The notes: generated from the letters alone by a model not told the origin. Counted from the stretch's first letter, positions 1-6,500 are shown. The stretch is DNA of 10,000 nt from an uncultured Prevotella sp. (GCA_934230965.1 CAKQFW010000067.1:1-10000); one strand, 5' to 3'. Translations and numbers: made by a program.

Positions 1-89
1 CATGGGTCAAAAAACGAACACGGATAGCACCGATGTAACGGATTTATCTTTTCACGGATCGTTTTTTGACACTATTCATTGGATCTTTT

Positions 90-102
90 GCGCCTACGGC
101 GC
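90..102. repeat. Mini-hairpin GCGCC-TAC-GGCGC
   Basis: A perfect 5-bp GC-rich stem closes a 3-nt loop inside the left inner arm of the palindromic element. Its partner in the right arm is the equivalent hairpin at 244-256 (loop GGA). Similar three-base-loop hairpins occur at 123-135, 365-375 and 468-478. Confidence 0.6.
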
Positions 103-122
103 GGATTGTTCCTGATTTTCTC

Positions 123-135
123 GACGCTGCGCGTC
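123..135. repeat. Mini-hairpin GACGC-TGC-GCGTC
   Basis: A perfect 5-bp stem with a 3-nt loop in the left half of the palindromic element. The mirror position in the right half (about 209-226) holds a different interrupted hairpin with CGGC and GCCG ends. The fold is kept there, while the sequence is not. Confidence 0.5.
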
Positions 136-161
136 TCGGTGAATACCATTGCTGGTGCTGG

Positions 162-187
162 AGTACAGGGCACGGAGACCCTGTACT
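162..187 (+). repeat. Type I hairpin repeat, central copy
   Basis: The 9-bp stem AGTACAGGG pairs perfectly with CCCTGTACT around the 8-nt loop CACGGAGA. It is preceded by GCTGG and followed by ACTAT, as in the other family members. It sits at the centre of the 1-357 palindrome. Its third stem pair is T-A, where other copies have A-T or G-C. Confidence 0.8.
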
Positions 188-243
188 ACTATTTTGTGGG
201 TGCAACACGGCGAGCTTGCGAGCCGAAAAATCTATTAAAATCC

Positions 244-256
244 GCGCCGGAGGCGC
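244..256. repeat. Mini-hairpin GCGCC-GGA-GGCGC
   Basis: A perfect 5-bp stem with a 3-nt loop. It is the right-arm counterpart of 90-102 and is flanked by AATCC on the left and AAAATC on the right. Confidence 0.6.
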
Positions 257-364
257 AAAATCAGAAGAATAGAGACAAGAAAAAAAATCAAAAATGAATC
301 CGTGAAAAAGATAAATCCGTTACATCGGTGCTATCCGTGTGCCATTTTTGACCTGTGCGAACAA

Positions 365-375
365 CGCCGAAGGCG
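365..375. repeat. Mini-hairpin CGCC-GAA-GGCG
   Basis: A 4-bp perfect stem with a GAA loop, just outside the right end of the palindromic element. It has the same architecture as the mini-hairpins at 90-102, 244-256 and 468-478. Confidence 0.45.
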
Positions 376-408
376 GTGAGCACCTACGCCCAAAACATGA
401 ACACAAAG

Positions 409-456
409 ATACTTTTTGGTTGCTGGAGGACGGGGCACGGAGGCCACCGTCCTACT
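409..456 (+). repeat. 55-bp-family unit with type II hairpin (427-453)
   Basis: A solitary copy of the unit that is tandemly arrayed at 6504-6751. It begins GATACTTTTTGGTTGCTGG and carries a hairpin at 427-453. In that hairpin AGGACGG pairs with CCGTCCT, followed by GG with CC across a bulged A, and the loop is CACGGAGG. The same lead sequence and hairpin recur near 4776-4823. Confidence 0.75.
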
Positions 457-467
457 TGGTTGCTGGG

Positions 468-478
468 GCGCGAAGCGC
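468..478. repeat. Mini-hairpin GCGC-GAA-GCGC
   Basis: A perfect 4-bp stem with a GAA loop, immediately after the 409-456 repeat unit. It follows a second TTGGTTGCTGG lead sequence, as if it replaced the usual type II hairpin of a further unit. Confidence 0.4.
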
Positions 479-495
479 GAAAAACGTAGGTATAC

Positions 496-522
496 AAAAA
501 AAGCCCACCTTGTGTGGTGGAC
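496..522 (-). terminator. Rho-independent terminator of the tRNA operon
   Basis: On the minus strand GTCCACC pairs with GGTGGGC (7 bp, one G-T pair) around the loop ACACAA, followed directly by seven T residues. It lies 53 nt downstream of tRNA-Gly, so it should end the tRNA transcript. The plus-strand side also carries a T-rich tail, so it may work in both directions. Confidence 0.85.
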
Positions 523-575
523 TTATATTTTTTCTTCTTACCCAATAATCAGCAACACCCTATGGTGGACTGCTG

Positions 576-648
576 AGCGATAAACGGGGCTCGAACCCGC
601 GACCCCCAGCTTGGGAAGCTAGTGCTCTACCAACTGAGCTATTATCGC
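576..648 (-). tRNA. tRNA-Gly (anticodon CCC)
   Basis: This 73-nt cloverleaf has acceptor stem GCGATAA/TTATCGC and discriminator T. The D-arm is GCTC-AGTTGGTA-GAGC. The anticodon arm is CTAGC-TTCCCAA-GCTGG, giving anticodon CCC, which reads the glycine codon GGG. The T-arm has GCGGG/CCCGT around TTCGAGC. The 3' CCA is not encoded and must be added after transcription. The gene lies 10 nt downstream of tRNA-Thr and is probably cotranscribed with it. Confidence 0.97.
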
Positions 649-658
649 GTGGTTAATG

Positions 659-731
<73 letters not shown>

Positions 732-775
732 CTTTGCAATGTGATGGTAAGCGGTAGCTTGCCGAATTGCGGTTG

Positions 776-807
776 CAAAGATAGTGTATTTTTTTTGTTG
801 TGCCAAA
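776..807 (-). promoter_or_regulatory. Bacteroidota-type promoter of the tRNA-Thr/Gly operon
   Basis: On the minus strand TTTG (804-807) is followed after 20 nt by TATCTTTG (776-783). This matches the phylum's -33/-7 pattern, TTTG and TAnnTTTG. Transcription would start near 769-771, about 38 nt before tRNA-Thr. The same spacing is seen at the serine hydrolase promoter. Confidence 0.75.
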
Positions 808-846
808 TGTTAGGCGCATTATTTTCTGTGTTCGTCAGAATTTTAG

Positions 847-862
847 CTCCCTTTAGAGGGAG
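847..862 (-). terminator. Weak hairpin after the plug gene
   Basis: On the minus strand CTCCCT pairs with AGGGAG around CTAA, just 5 nt after the TAA stop at 868-870, followed by CTAAAATT. The stem is clear but the T-tract is poor, so termination here is only possible. It may act instead as a 3'-end stabilising hairpin. Confidence 0.35.
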
Positions 863-867
863 AGGGC

Positions 868-2115
868 TTATTTCAGTTGCACATGTCGGTAGGCCACCAG
901 TCGGTCGGTGCGGCTGCCTATGGGTCGATAATAAACCAGGGCATAATAGGTGTTTTCGGTTTGAAAAAAGTTGCCATCGGCGGGCAGCGTGCGCAGCGCG
1001 TTGGGGGTGTGCAAGAGGTAGGTGTACGAGTAGTAGCCTTGCTTGAGCAGCACATCGGCCGTGTAGGCTTGCAGCTCGGGGTGGTAGGTCATGCGGTAGG
1101 TGGGTTCGAGGCTACTGTTGGTCCATTGTCCGTGTAGATATACGTCGCCAGGCTGTGGTGGGCAGAGCAGGGTGAAGCGTGTAAGGATATAGTCGGAGGC
1201 TATGTCGTTTTCAATGTTATCGCTGTTTCTGATGTAGAAGCTTCCGTTAGCATCTTCGTCATACACATAGTTGGGGCGTGGCTCGTCGGGCCACACGCTG
1301 GCCGAGAAGTGTGTGCCATCCCATCCCACGGCCTCTATGCCCATGGTGGGGTGTGTGGGGTCGAGGGTTTCAAACTTTCGGTATTCGTTTCCAGCGTTGA
1401 AGATGAGCTGCGTGTTGTGGCTCCACTTCAGCCCATCGGGCATGATAAATTGTGGTGTGGCGTTGCGTGCGGCATCATACCAATATCCGTTTTTCAGCAC
1501 CACGGTTTTTATCTCTCGGCTATAGTCGGTTACTTTATTCCCGTTATACGATAGCTGCATGGCCACCTGTTGGTGCTGGCGGTTAATGTCTTTATCGGTG
1601 TTAGTGTATGCCTCAAGGCCCAGGTTCATGGTTTGTTCGCACAGCATAAAACAGGCGGTAAGGATGCTGTCGCCCGTGTTATCGTCGGTTACCGTTACGC
1701 GATAGTTTCCGCTCAGGGTGGGGCGGCATTGGCGGTTGGGCACCTGAAAATGATAGTGGGTGTAAAGCTGTTTGGTGTTGATGCTTTTTTCTACGTCGTC
1801 GATGGTGTTGCCCTCGGTAAAGCCTTCGCAATATTCGCTGGGCAGCAGCTCTTGTGAGGGGCTCCAGTCGGCCTCGCAATGTTCAATGCTATAAACGTAG
1901 CGATGATACTCGTGTGTGAGGTCGTCGAAGCTGATGTGTATGGCCTCGTCGCCCGTTAGCGTGATGACGGGCATTGACAGCCAATTATCGCCAGCCACCA
2001 CCTGTAGCGATGCAATGTTAGGTTGCAGCAAGCGGTGGTTTTGTGCCGATGCCGTGCTGTGGGGTATGAGGTTGAGCCCGCACAAGGCTATAAGGGTGGC
2101 GATAAGATGCTTCAT
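868..2115 (-). CDS. Type IX secretion system plug protein (formerly DUF5103)
   Basis: The 415-aa product has a typical signal peptide, with a hydrophobic stretch at residues 3-18 and likely cleavage after ASA (residue 24). The mature protein is therefore expected in the periplasm or at the outer membrane. I recognise the DUF5103/T9SS plug family from several segments. These are QLSYNGNKVTDYSREIKTVV (about 187-206), GNEYRKFETLD (242-252) and a C-terminal stretch with DGNFFQTENTYYALVYYRP (380-398). In Flavobacterium a plug protein closes the periplasmic side of the SprA translocon when no PorV-cargo complex is bound; that role is family knowledge and is not shown here. The length is normal for the family and nothing looks broken. 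The ATG at 2113-2115 follows the receptor stop by 24 nt, so the two genes probably form one operon. No Shine-Dalgarno is visible. Confidence 0.85.
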   Translation of the reverse strand: MKHLIATLIALCGLNLIPHSTASAQNHRLLQPNIASLQVVAGDNWLSMPVITLTGDEAIHISFDDLTHEYHRYVYSIEHCEADWSPSQELLPSEYCEGFTEGNTIDDVEKSINTKQLYTHYHFQVPNRQCRPTLSGNYRVTVTDDNTGDSILTACFMLCEQTMNLGLEAYTNTDKDINRQHQQVAMQLSYNGNKVTDYSREIKTVVLKNGYWYDAARNATPQFIMPDGLKWSHNTQLIFNAGNEYRKFETLDPTHPTMGIEAVGWDGTHFSASVWPDEPRPNYVYDEDANGSFYIRNSDNIENDIASDYILTRFTLLCPPQPGDVYLHGQWTNSSLEPTYRMTYHPELQAYTADVLLKQGYYSYTYLLHTPNALRTLPADGNFFQTENTYYALVYYRPIGSRTDRLVAYRHVQLK

Positions 2116-2139
2116 AGAGATAAGTATAGGGTGTGTGGG

Positions 2140-4512
2140 TTAGAATTCGAATTGCAAACGTAGGTTCATCATTCGGCCCGTGAGATAGTTGGGCACGGCA
2201 TATTGATGATTGGTAACGTCGGTTACCCAATAGTATGAGTTTACGTTGTTGATGCCGAAGAGGTTGAGGCAGTCGATGCCCAGCCATATGTTTTTGCAAA
2301 ACTTTTTGATGGCGGCCTTCTCGTTGTTTATCACTCGGTAGCTGAGGCCAATGTCGGCACGCTTATAGGCGGGCGCTCTGAACGAGTTGTTCTCCATCTC
2401 TTGGTGGGGCGCCGAGAAGGGCAGACCATCGGCAAAGGCCAACTTGAGCGACATTTTCCAGCGGTCGGTATTGGGAAAATAGTCGGTGAAGAAGAAGTTG
2501 ACGGCGTAACGCTGGTCGGTGTGCAAGGGTATGCTCTTGCCGTTAAGCTTCATCTTCGTGTCCATGAGCGAGAGGCTTATCCACGAGTCGGTGCCAGGCA
2601 CAAACTCGCCAAAGAGTTTGAGGTCGATGCCCGCTGCATGTCCGCTGCATGCGTTGTCGCCATAATACACCACCTTTACATTGTTCACGCTATAGGGCAC
2701 AAAATTGCTCAGTGCCTTATAGTAGGCTTCGGCTGTAAACTTATAGGGGCGCTCCTTCACGTTGAAGCGATAGTCGAGGCCCGCAATAAAGTGCAGCGAG
2801 CGCTGGCTCTTGGCCTTTTGGTTCAGGTTGGCATAGGTTACGTGGTTCAGGGTGGTGGTGTCGCGTATCTCCTTGTAGAAGGGTGCCTGATAATAAAGAC
2901 CTGTGGCCAGGCGCAACGTCATATCGCGGCAGAAGGGGGGCACGATGCCCAGCGAGAGGCGTGGGCTGACGATGGTTTCTTTGTTGAAGCTCCAGTGGCT
3001 CAGGCGCACACCATAGTTTAGGGTGAAGTGGGTGTGCTCGTGGGCGCTGGTAAAGCGGTAGGTGTCTTGCAGATAGGCCTCGGTGCGCGTGGCGTTTAGG
3101 GTGTTATGGGCGCGCATAGAGTATATCATATACAGGTCTTTGCCTGTGTGGGGTATGCTGTAGCCACTTGAATCGCGCATCTCATATTCGATAGAGTTTT
3201 CTTTTATGCGCTCGCTCTTAAACGTTAGGGCACCCTCAAAGGCGTGGTGCGCGTTCTTGCTCTTAAATAGCAGCTTGGCGCTGGCCACGTTAGCTTTCAG
3301 GCGGTTACGGGCATGCTGAAAATAGGTACCCACGCCCAGGTTTTCGCTGGTCTCGGTTTGCGTAAGCCAGTATTGCCCTTGCAGGTCGTAGGTTTCTTGC
3401 TCTTTGGTGTGAAAAGCCGATCCTATGAGCGAGAGCGATGTGTTTTCAGAAAAATGGCGTGTGATGTTTACCGAGCCAAAGAAGGTGCGGAACACATCTT
3501 TCTCTTGACCATCAAAATATACTTTAAACTTCTTTACGTTCTCCATTGTTCCGAAGCTGGTTTCGCGGTCAGAGGGCACAAAGGTGTAGTGGTTATCTGA
3601 TATGTTGCCCATGAACGAAAGGCTCCAGCGCTTGTTGGGCTCATAGGTAAGATAGGTTTGATAATCAACAAAGCGGGGGCGATACTCGCCTGTGGTTTGC
3701 AGCGACCCCAGCATATATTGGTTTGTTTTATAACGAAGACCGTTGCTCCACGAAAAGTGCTTATTGCTTACGCCCACAAAGGCGCTGGCGCCCAGCAACG
3801 ACATTGAGGCCGAGGCCTCGAAACGTTTAGGACGACGGTAGGTAATGTCGAGGGCCGACGACATCTTATCGCCATATTTAGCCTCGTAGCCGCCCGTTGA
3901 AAAGCCTATCTTGTCTACCATGTCGGCATTAATCACCGAGAGGCCTTCTTGCTGACCGCTTCGCACCAAGAAGGGGCGATAAATCTCTACATTATTAATA
4001 TAAACGCTGTTTTCGTCGAACGAACCGCCGCGCACGTTATATTGCGACGACAGTTCGCTGTGCGTTGAAACGCCAGCTTGGCTCTGTATCAGCTCTTCTA
4101 CGGCATTGCCCGTGGTAGAGGGCATGCTCTTGGTTTGCTCTTTCTTTATCTCCTGGGTTTGGCCTGTTTGCCTACGCATCTCGGTGATGGTAACCTCTGA
4201 CAGGGTGTTGTCGCTGTGCAGCACCACCTGCAGCGTTTGCTTGCCTCGTGGGCGGCGCAGCACGCGGGTTTTGGTCTTATAGCCCACCATTGAGAAGCGC
4301 ACCACTACCGAGTCGGCCGATTGCAGCTGCATCGAGAAGTCGCCCTTCAGCGAGGTCATGGCTATCTTGCCTTGTTGCACACAGGCCACGGTGGCAAACT
4401 CCATGGGGTTCGACTGCTCGTCGAGCACCTTGCCTTGCAGCGTAAAGGTTTGGGCTTGTATGCCGATACAAGCCAACAGGGTTATATAGAAGATAATAAA
4501 CAGTCGTTTCAT
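2140..4512 (-). CDS. TonB-dependent receptor with CarboxypepD_reg-like domain
   Basis: This is a 790-aa outer-membrane receptor. Residues 1-20 are a signal peptide, with cleavage after IQA before QTFTLQGKV. A CarboxypepD_reg-like domain covers about 24-100 and includes VVRFSMVGYKT. The LSEVTITE linker (104-111) leads to the plug domain at about 120-225, with YNVRGGSFDENSVYINNVEI (158-177) and NADMVDKIGFSTGGYEAKYG (195-214). The remainder reads as a 22-strand barrel ending in LQFEF, whose terminal aromatic residue is the usual outer-membrane insertion signal. Such receptors import ligands using TonB energy. The substrate is not predictable, because no SusD-like partner or metal or heme gene lies nearby. 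The length suits the smaller, non-SusC class. It is the first gene of the operon with the T9SS plug gene. No good promoter is visible in the repeat-rich DNA upstream. Confidence 0.9.
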   Translation of the reverse strand: MKRLFIIFYITLLACIGIQAQTFTLQGKVLDEQSNPMEFATVACVQQGKIAMTSLKGDFSMQLQSADSVVVRFSMVGYKTKTRVLRRPRGKQTLQVVLHSDNTLSEVTITEMRRQTGQTQEIKKEQTKSMPSTTGNAVEELIQSQAGVSTHSELSSQYNVRGGSFDENSVYINNVEIYRPFLVRSGQQEGLSVINADMVDKIGFSTGGYEAKYGDKMSSALDITYRRPKRFEASASMSLLGASAFVGVSNKHFSWSNGLRYKTNQYMLGSLQTTGEYRPRFVDYQTYLTYEPNKRWSLSFMGNISDNHYTFVPSDRETSFGTMENVKKFKVYFDGQEKDVFRTFFGSVNITRHFSENTSLSLIGSAFHTKEQETYDLQGQYWLTQTETSENLGVGTYFQHARNRLKANVASAKLLFKSKNAHHAFEGALTFKSERIKENSIEYEMRDSSGYSIPHTGKDLYMIYSMRAHNTLNATRTEAYLQDTYRFTSAHEHTHFTLNYGVRLSHWSFNKETIVSPRLSLGIVPPFCRDMTLRLATGLYYQAPFYKEIRDTTTLNHVTYANLNQKAKSQRSLHFIAGLDYRFNVKERPYKFTAEAYYKALSNFVPYSVNNVKVVYYGDNACSGHAAGIDLKLFGEFVPGTDSWISLSLMDTKMKLNGKSIPLHTDQRYAVNFFFTDYFPNTDRWKMSLKLAFADGLPFSAPHQEMENNSFRAPAYKRADIGLSYRVINNEKAAIKKFCKNIWLGIDCLNLFGINNVNSYYWVTDVTNHQYAVPNYLTGRMMNLRLQFEF

Positions 4513-4554
4513 ACGATTAATAACGCGAAATCTTGCCGATTATTGCCCTTTTGT

Positions 4555-4629
4555 AATTCATAATTCATAATTCGTAATGGGGCTGCGCTTGTTGAATTCA
4601 TAATTCGTAATTCGTAATGGGCTGCGCTT
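4555..4629 (+). repeat. Two heptamer blocks with GGGCTGCGCTT tail
   Basis: Heptamers AATTCAT/AATTCGT occur three times in a row, then AAT and GGGCTGCGCTT, at 4555-4590. The same pattern is repeated at 4595-4629, giving a period of about 40 bp. The same heptamers and tail open composite element B at 6340-6381 and recur at 6385-6401. Confidence 0.8.
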
Positions 4630-4640
4630 AATTCACAATA

Positions 4641-4823
4641 CGAGAGCGGCGAGGCAAACCATAGTAGAACAGGGTCTCCGTGCCCTGTTCTCCAGCACCC
4701 AAACTATTAAACCCTACTTTGTTGGAGGCTGGTTGCTGGAGGACGGGGCGCGGAGACCCTCGTCCTACTTGAAGATACTCTTTTGGTTGCTGGAGGACGG
4801 GGCACGGAGGCCACCGTCCTACT
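4641..4823 (+). repeat. Composite element A: inverted type I hairpin plus two type II units
   Basis: Bases 4641-4703 match 6405-6467 at 62 of 63 positions and contain the type I hairpin 4666-4691. Its stem is AGAACAGGG/CCCTGTTCT and it is read here in reverse orientation, with loop TCTCCGTG. Two forward hairpins follow at 4740-4766 and 4794-4820, 54 bp apart. The first has a T bulge (AGGACG/CGTCCT, then GGG/CCC) and the second an A bulge. The arrangement is a head-to-head pair followed by a short tandem run. It lies between the 3' end of the serine hydrolase and the receptor. Confidence 0.85.
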
Positions 4824-4847
4824 AATTATCACTCTTCACTTAAAGAG

Positions 4848-4919
4848 GCTATAGGATTTTCCCTTTTCCCTTAAAAGCCATGCTATAGGATTTTTCACTT
4901 TTCACTTTTCCCTTTTCAC
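4848..4919. repeat. Direct repeat GCTATAGGATTTT and CTTTTCAC/CTTTTCCC tract
   Basis: GCTATAGGATTTT starts at 4848 and again at 4882. Each copy is followed by pyrimidine-rich pentamer-like runs (CTTTTCCC, CTTTTCACTTTTCAC) up to the hydrolase stop at 4920. Read on the minus strand this is a purine-rich 3' UTR directly after the stop codon. I see no standard terminator in it. Confidence 0.6.
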
Positions 4920-6230
4920 TTAAATTCTCGTGAACAGGTCTCGGCGAGGAAATTTGTGGCCATACTTTTTGCGTAGCTGTTCAAACAGGCGCATGGTATC
5001 GTTAGAGAAGTCGTGACCCTTCCAGGTGCTGGTGTTGGTAATGAAAACCCAGCACTCGCCATCGGCATATTTCAGCACCAAGGCACTGGTGCCCCCTAAC
5101 GACCCCGTGCGCACCCAAGGGCCCTTGGTGGGGGTATAGTTCCAGCCCAGCGAGTAGGCATGATCGGGCATAGGCTGCGTCATGGCCGTTATGCTCTTTG
5201 CGCTCAAAATGTCGGGCTTGCCAGGGTGGTTGTCAATGGCAGCTATCAGTCGGCTGAGTTCTGCCGCCGAAGCGCACCATGCTCCCGCCCCTTTAAGGTT
5301 CGGAATATCGTTTTCGCCATAACATTTTTGCACCATACGTCCGCTGTTGTTATATTCGTACACGGGCACCGAGCCCTGGTGCATATAATATTTTACCTCG
5401 TTAGGGCGGCGGTCTTTATAATAGTTGCCCGCAATATGAAAGTCGAAACAGCCCGCGGGCTGCAACACATGTTTCTGCATATAGGCATCGTAGGTCATGC
5501 CCGTGCGCTTTTCGATAATCATTGAAAGCAGCGTGAATCCCAGGTTAGAGTAGCAGCGTGCCGTGCCAGGTGTGAAGCCCAAGTGGCGTTTCAGCAAGAT
5601 GCTGAGCAAGGTGTGGTTGTTAGGTGGTGTGGTGAGCCTGTTCTGCATCATGATGTAACGGGTAGAGAACATAGGGTCGCCAGCATAATTGGTGAAGCCT
5701 GCCGAGTGGCGCAGCAGCTGCTCGACGGTAATATCAAAGTAGCGCTTATCTTTAATGGCCTTTGTATAGGTGGTGTCGTTCAGTATGCCTTGGGGGCCGA
5801 ACACGCGGTCGGTGAGGCGTAGGCGCCCCTCTTCTTGCAGCTTCATAATGCCCACGGCCGTTACCAGTTTCGACACCGATGCTATGCGCATAATGTGCGA
5901 GGGCTGCATCTCTATCTCGCGCTCCATGTCGGCCCATCCGTAGCCGCGAGCATACAGCAGCGAGTCGTTGCGCGATATGGCCAACTGTGCTCCGTTTATC
6001 TCCCAGCGCTTCATGTATCGCTGCATGATTGAGTCGAGGTCGTGCAGCTCGGTGGTCATGGTGATGGCGTTGGTGAGCGAGTCGTTCAGATGAAAAGGTG
6101 CCACCTTGGTGCTATCGTTTTGTGTGGGGGCACTGCTGCACGAGCAGCAACGCAAGAGCGAGATGATGGCTATAGTGATAATGACGATGACCGTAAGAAG
6201 GCGTAAGCGCAGTATGTTATAATGTTTCAT
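4920..6230 (-). CDS. Serine hydrolase, class C beta-lactamase/penicillin-binding-like
   Basis: The 436-aa product belongs to the beta-lactamase-related serine hydrolases (Pfam 'Beta-lactamase' family). Its three active-site motifs are visible. They are SVSK (118-121; nucleophile Ser118 and Lys121), YSN (227-229) and RTG (374-376), which stands in the KTG/HxG position before SLGGTSA. The supporting motif LLRHSAGFT (172-180) is also present. The N-terminus has a long hydrophobic segment (about 9-27) ending in LLRCCSCSS. This could be a lipoprotein signal or a membrane anchor, but arginine just before the first cysteine fits a lipobox poorly. The enzyme should face the periplasm or surface. Likely substrates are peptidoglycan peptides or other esters and amides; beta-lactam resistance cannot be inferred. 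The gene stands alone with its own promoter at 6269-6299 and is bracketed by the two composite repeat elements. Confidence 0.9.
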   Translation of the reverse strand: MKHYNILRLRLLTVIVIITIAIISLLRCCSCSSAPTQNDSTKVAPFHLNDSLTNAITMTTELHDLDSIMQRYMKRWEINGAQLAISRNDSLLYARGYGWADMEREIEMQPSHIMRIASVSKLVTAVGIMKLQEEGRLRLTDRVFGPQGILNDTTYTKAIKDKRYFDITVEQLLRHSAGFTNYAGDPMFSTRYIMMQNRLTTPPNNHTLLSILLKRHLGFTPGTARCYSNLGFTLLSMIIEKRTGMTYDAYMQKHVLQPAGCFDFHIAGNYYKDRRPNEVKYYMHQGSVPVYEYNNSGRMVQKCYGENDIPNLKGAGAWCASAAELSRLIAAIDNHPGKPDILSAKSITAMTQPMPDHAYSLGWNYTPTKGPWVRTGSLGGTSALVLKYADGECWVFITNTSTWKGHDFSNDTMRLFEQLRKKYGHKFPRRDLFTRI

Positions 6231-6268
6231 TTTGTTGCTTTCTGTTTTGATGCTTTTTTTAATGCATG

Positions 6269-6299
6269 CAAAGTTAGAAAAAAAATATCACATGGGCAA
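6269..6299 (-). promoter_or_regulatory. Bacteroidota-type promoter of the serine hydrolase
   Basis: On the minus strand TTG (6297-6299) lies 20 nt upstream of TAACTTTG (6269-6276), which fits the TAnnTTTG -7 box. The predicted start near 6262-6264 leaves a leader of about 32 nt before the ATG at 6228-6230. Spacing and sequence match the tRNA promoter at 776-807. Confidence 0.75.
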
Positions 6300-6308
6300 T
6301 TTTCCATG
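6291..6308. promoter_or_regulatory. Possible operator overlapping the -33 box
   Basis: CATGG and CCATG form an inverted repeat separated by 8 nt, and the left half overlaps the -33 element of the serine hydrolase promoter. A further inverted pair, ATTATCA at 6310-6316 and TGATAAT at 6336-6342, lies just upstream. Regulator binding is inferred from position only, because short palindromes like these are common by chance. Confidence 0.25.
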
Positions 6309-6339
6309 GATTATCAAAGTGGGATGGGGGGACTCTGAT

Positions 6340-6401
6340 AATTCGTAATTCGTAATTCATAATTCATAATGGGCTGCGCTTGTGAATTCATAATTCATAA
6401 T
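6340..6401 (+). repeat. Heptamer blocks opening composite element B
   Basis: Four heptamers (AATTCGT twice, then AATTCAT twice), AAT and GGGCTGCGCTT run from 6340 to 6381. A shorter block of two heptamers and AAT follows at 6385-6401. They correspond to the blocks at 4555-4629 and have the same orientation relative to the hairpin module that follows. Confidence 0.8.
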
Positions 6402-6404
6402 GGA

Positions 6405-6467
6405 CGAGAGCGGCGAGGCAAACTATAGTAGAACAGGGTCTCCGTGCCCTGTTCTCCAGCACCCAAA
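6405..6467 (-). repeat. Type I hairpin module of composite element B
   Basis: A 63-bp direct copy of 4641-4703, differing at one base. It contains the hairpin at 6430-6455, AGAACAGGG/CCCTGTTCT around TCTCCGTG, which is the family hairpin in reverse orientation. It lies head-to-head with the forward array that begins at 6504. Confidence 0.85.
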
Positions 6468-6500
6468 TATTTGAGCCCTACTTCGCTGTAGGCTGCTTGC

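Larger units (their letters stand above)
1..357. repeat. ~357-bp imperfect palindromic intergenic element
   Basis: The two ends are inverted copies. Bases 18-59 match the reverse complement of 298-340 with a single-base indel, and the similarity continues outward more loosely to 1 and 357 (GGTCAAAAA on one side, TTTTTGACC on the other). A second pair of arms is 86-107 and 239-260, 22 nt with one mismatch. The centre is a perfect 9-bp hairpin at 162-187. Outer arms, inner arms and central hairpin share roughly the same axis, so this is one element and not chance inverted repeats. No open reading frame in it resembles a protein. It lies downstream of the tRNA pair, beyond their terminator. It could be a nonautonomous mobile element or a structured RNA; its function is unknown. 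Confidence 0.75.
4513..4919. other. 407-bp intergenic region without a gene
   Basis: Bases 4513-4554 form the receptor leader. Composite repeat A follows to 4823, and then a low-complexity block runs up to the serine hydrolase stop. I found no convincing small ORF and no TAnnTTTG promoter for the receptor. The hairpins here lie in the likely 3' UTR of the hydrolase. Confidence 0.7.

Noticed and set aside
1..575. Insertion sequence or integrase remnant near the tRNAs
   Set aside because: No frame in this stretch resembles a transposase or recombinase, and I see no tRNA 3'-end duplication that would mark an attachment site.
2401..3021. 206-residue plus-strand ORF
   Set aside because: It is antisense to the barrel part of the TonB-dependent receptor and shows no domain of its own.
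4666..4691. Type I hairpin as the terminator of the serine hydrolase
   Set aside because: The stem is strong but no T-tract follows on either strand, and identical hairpins occur at sites unrelated to gene ends. It is better explained as a repeat element.
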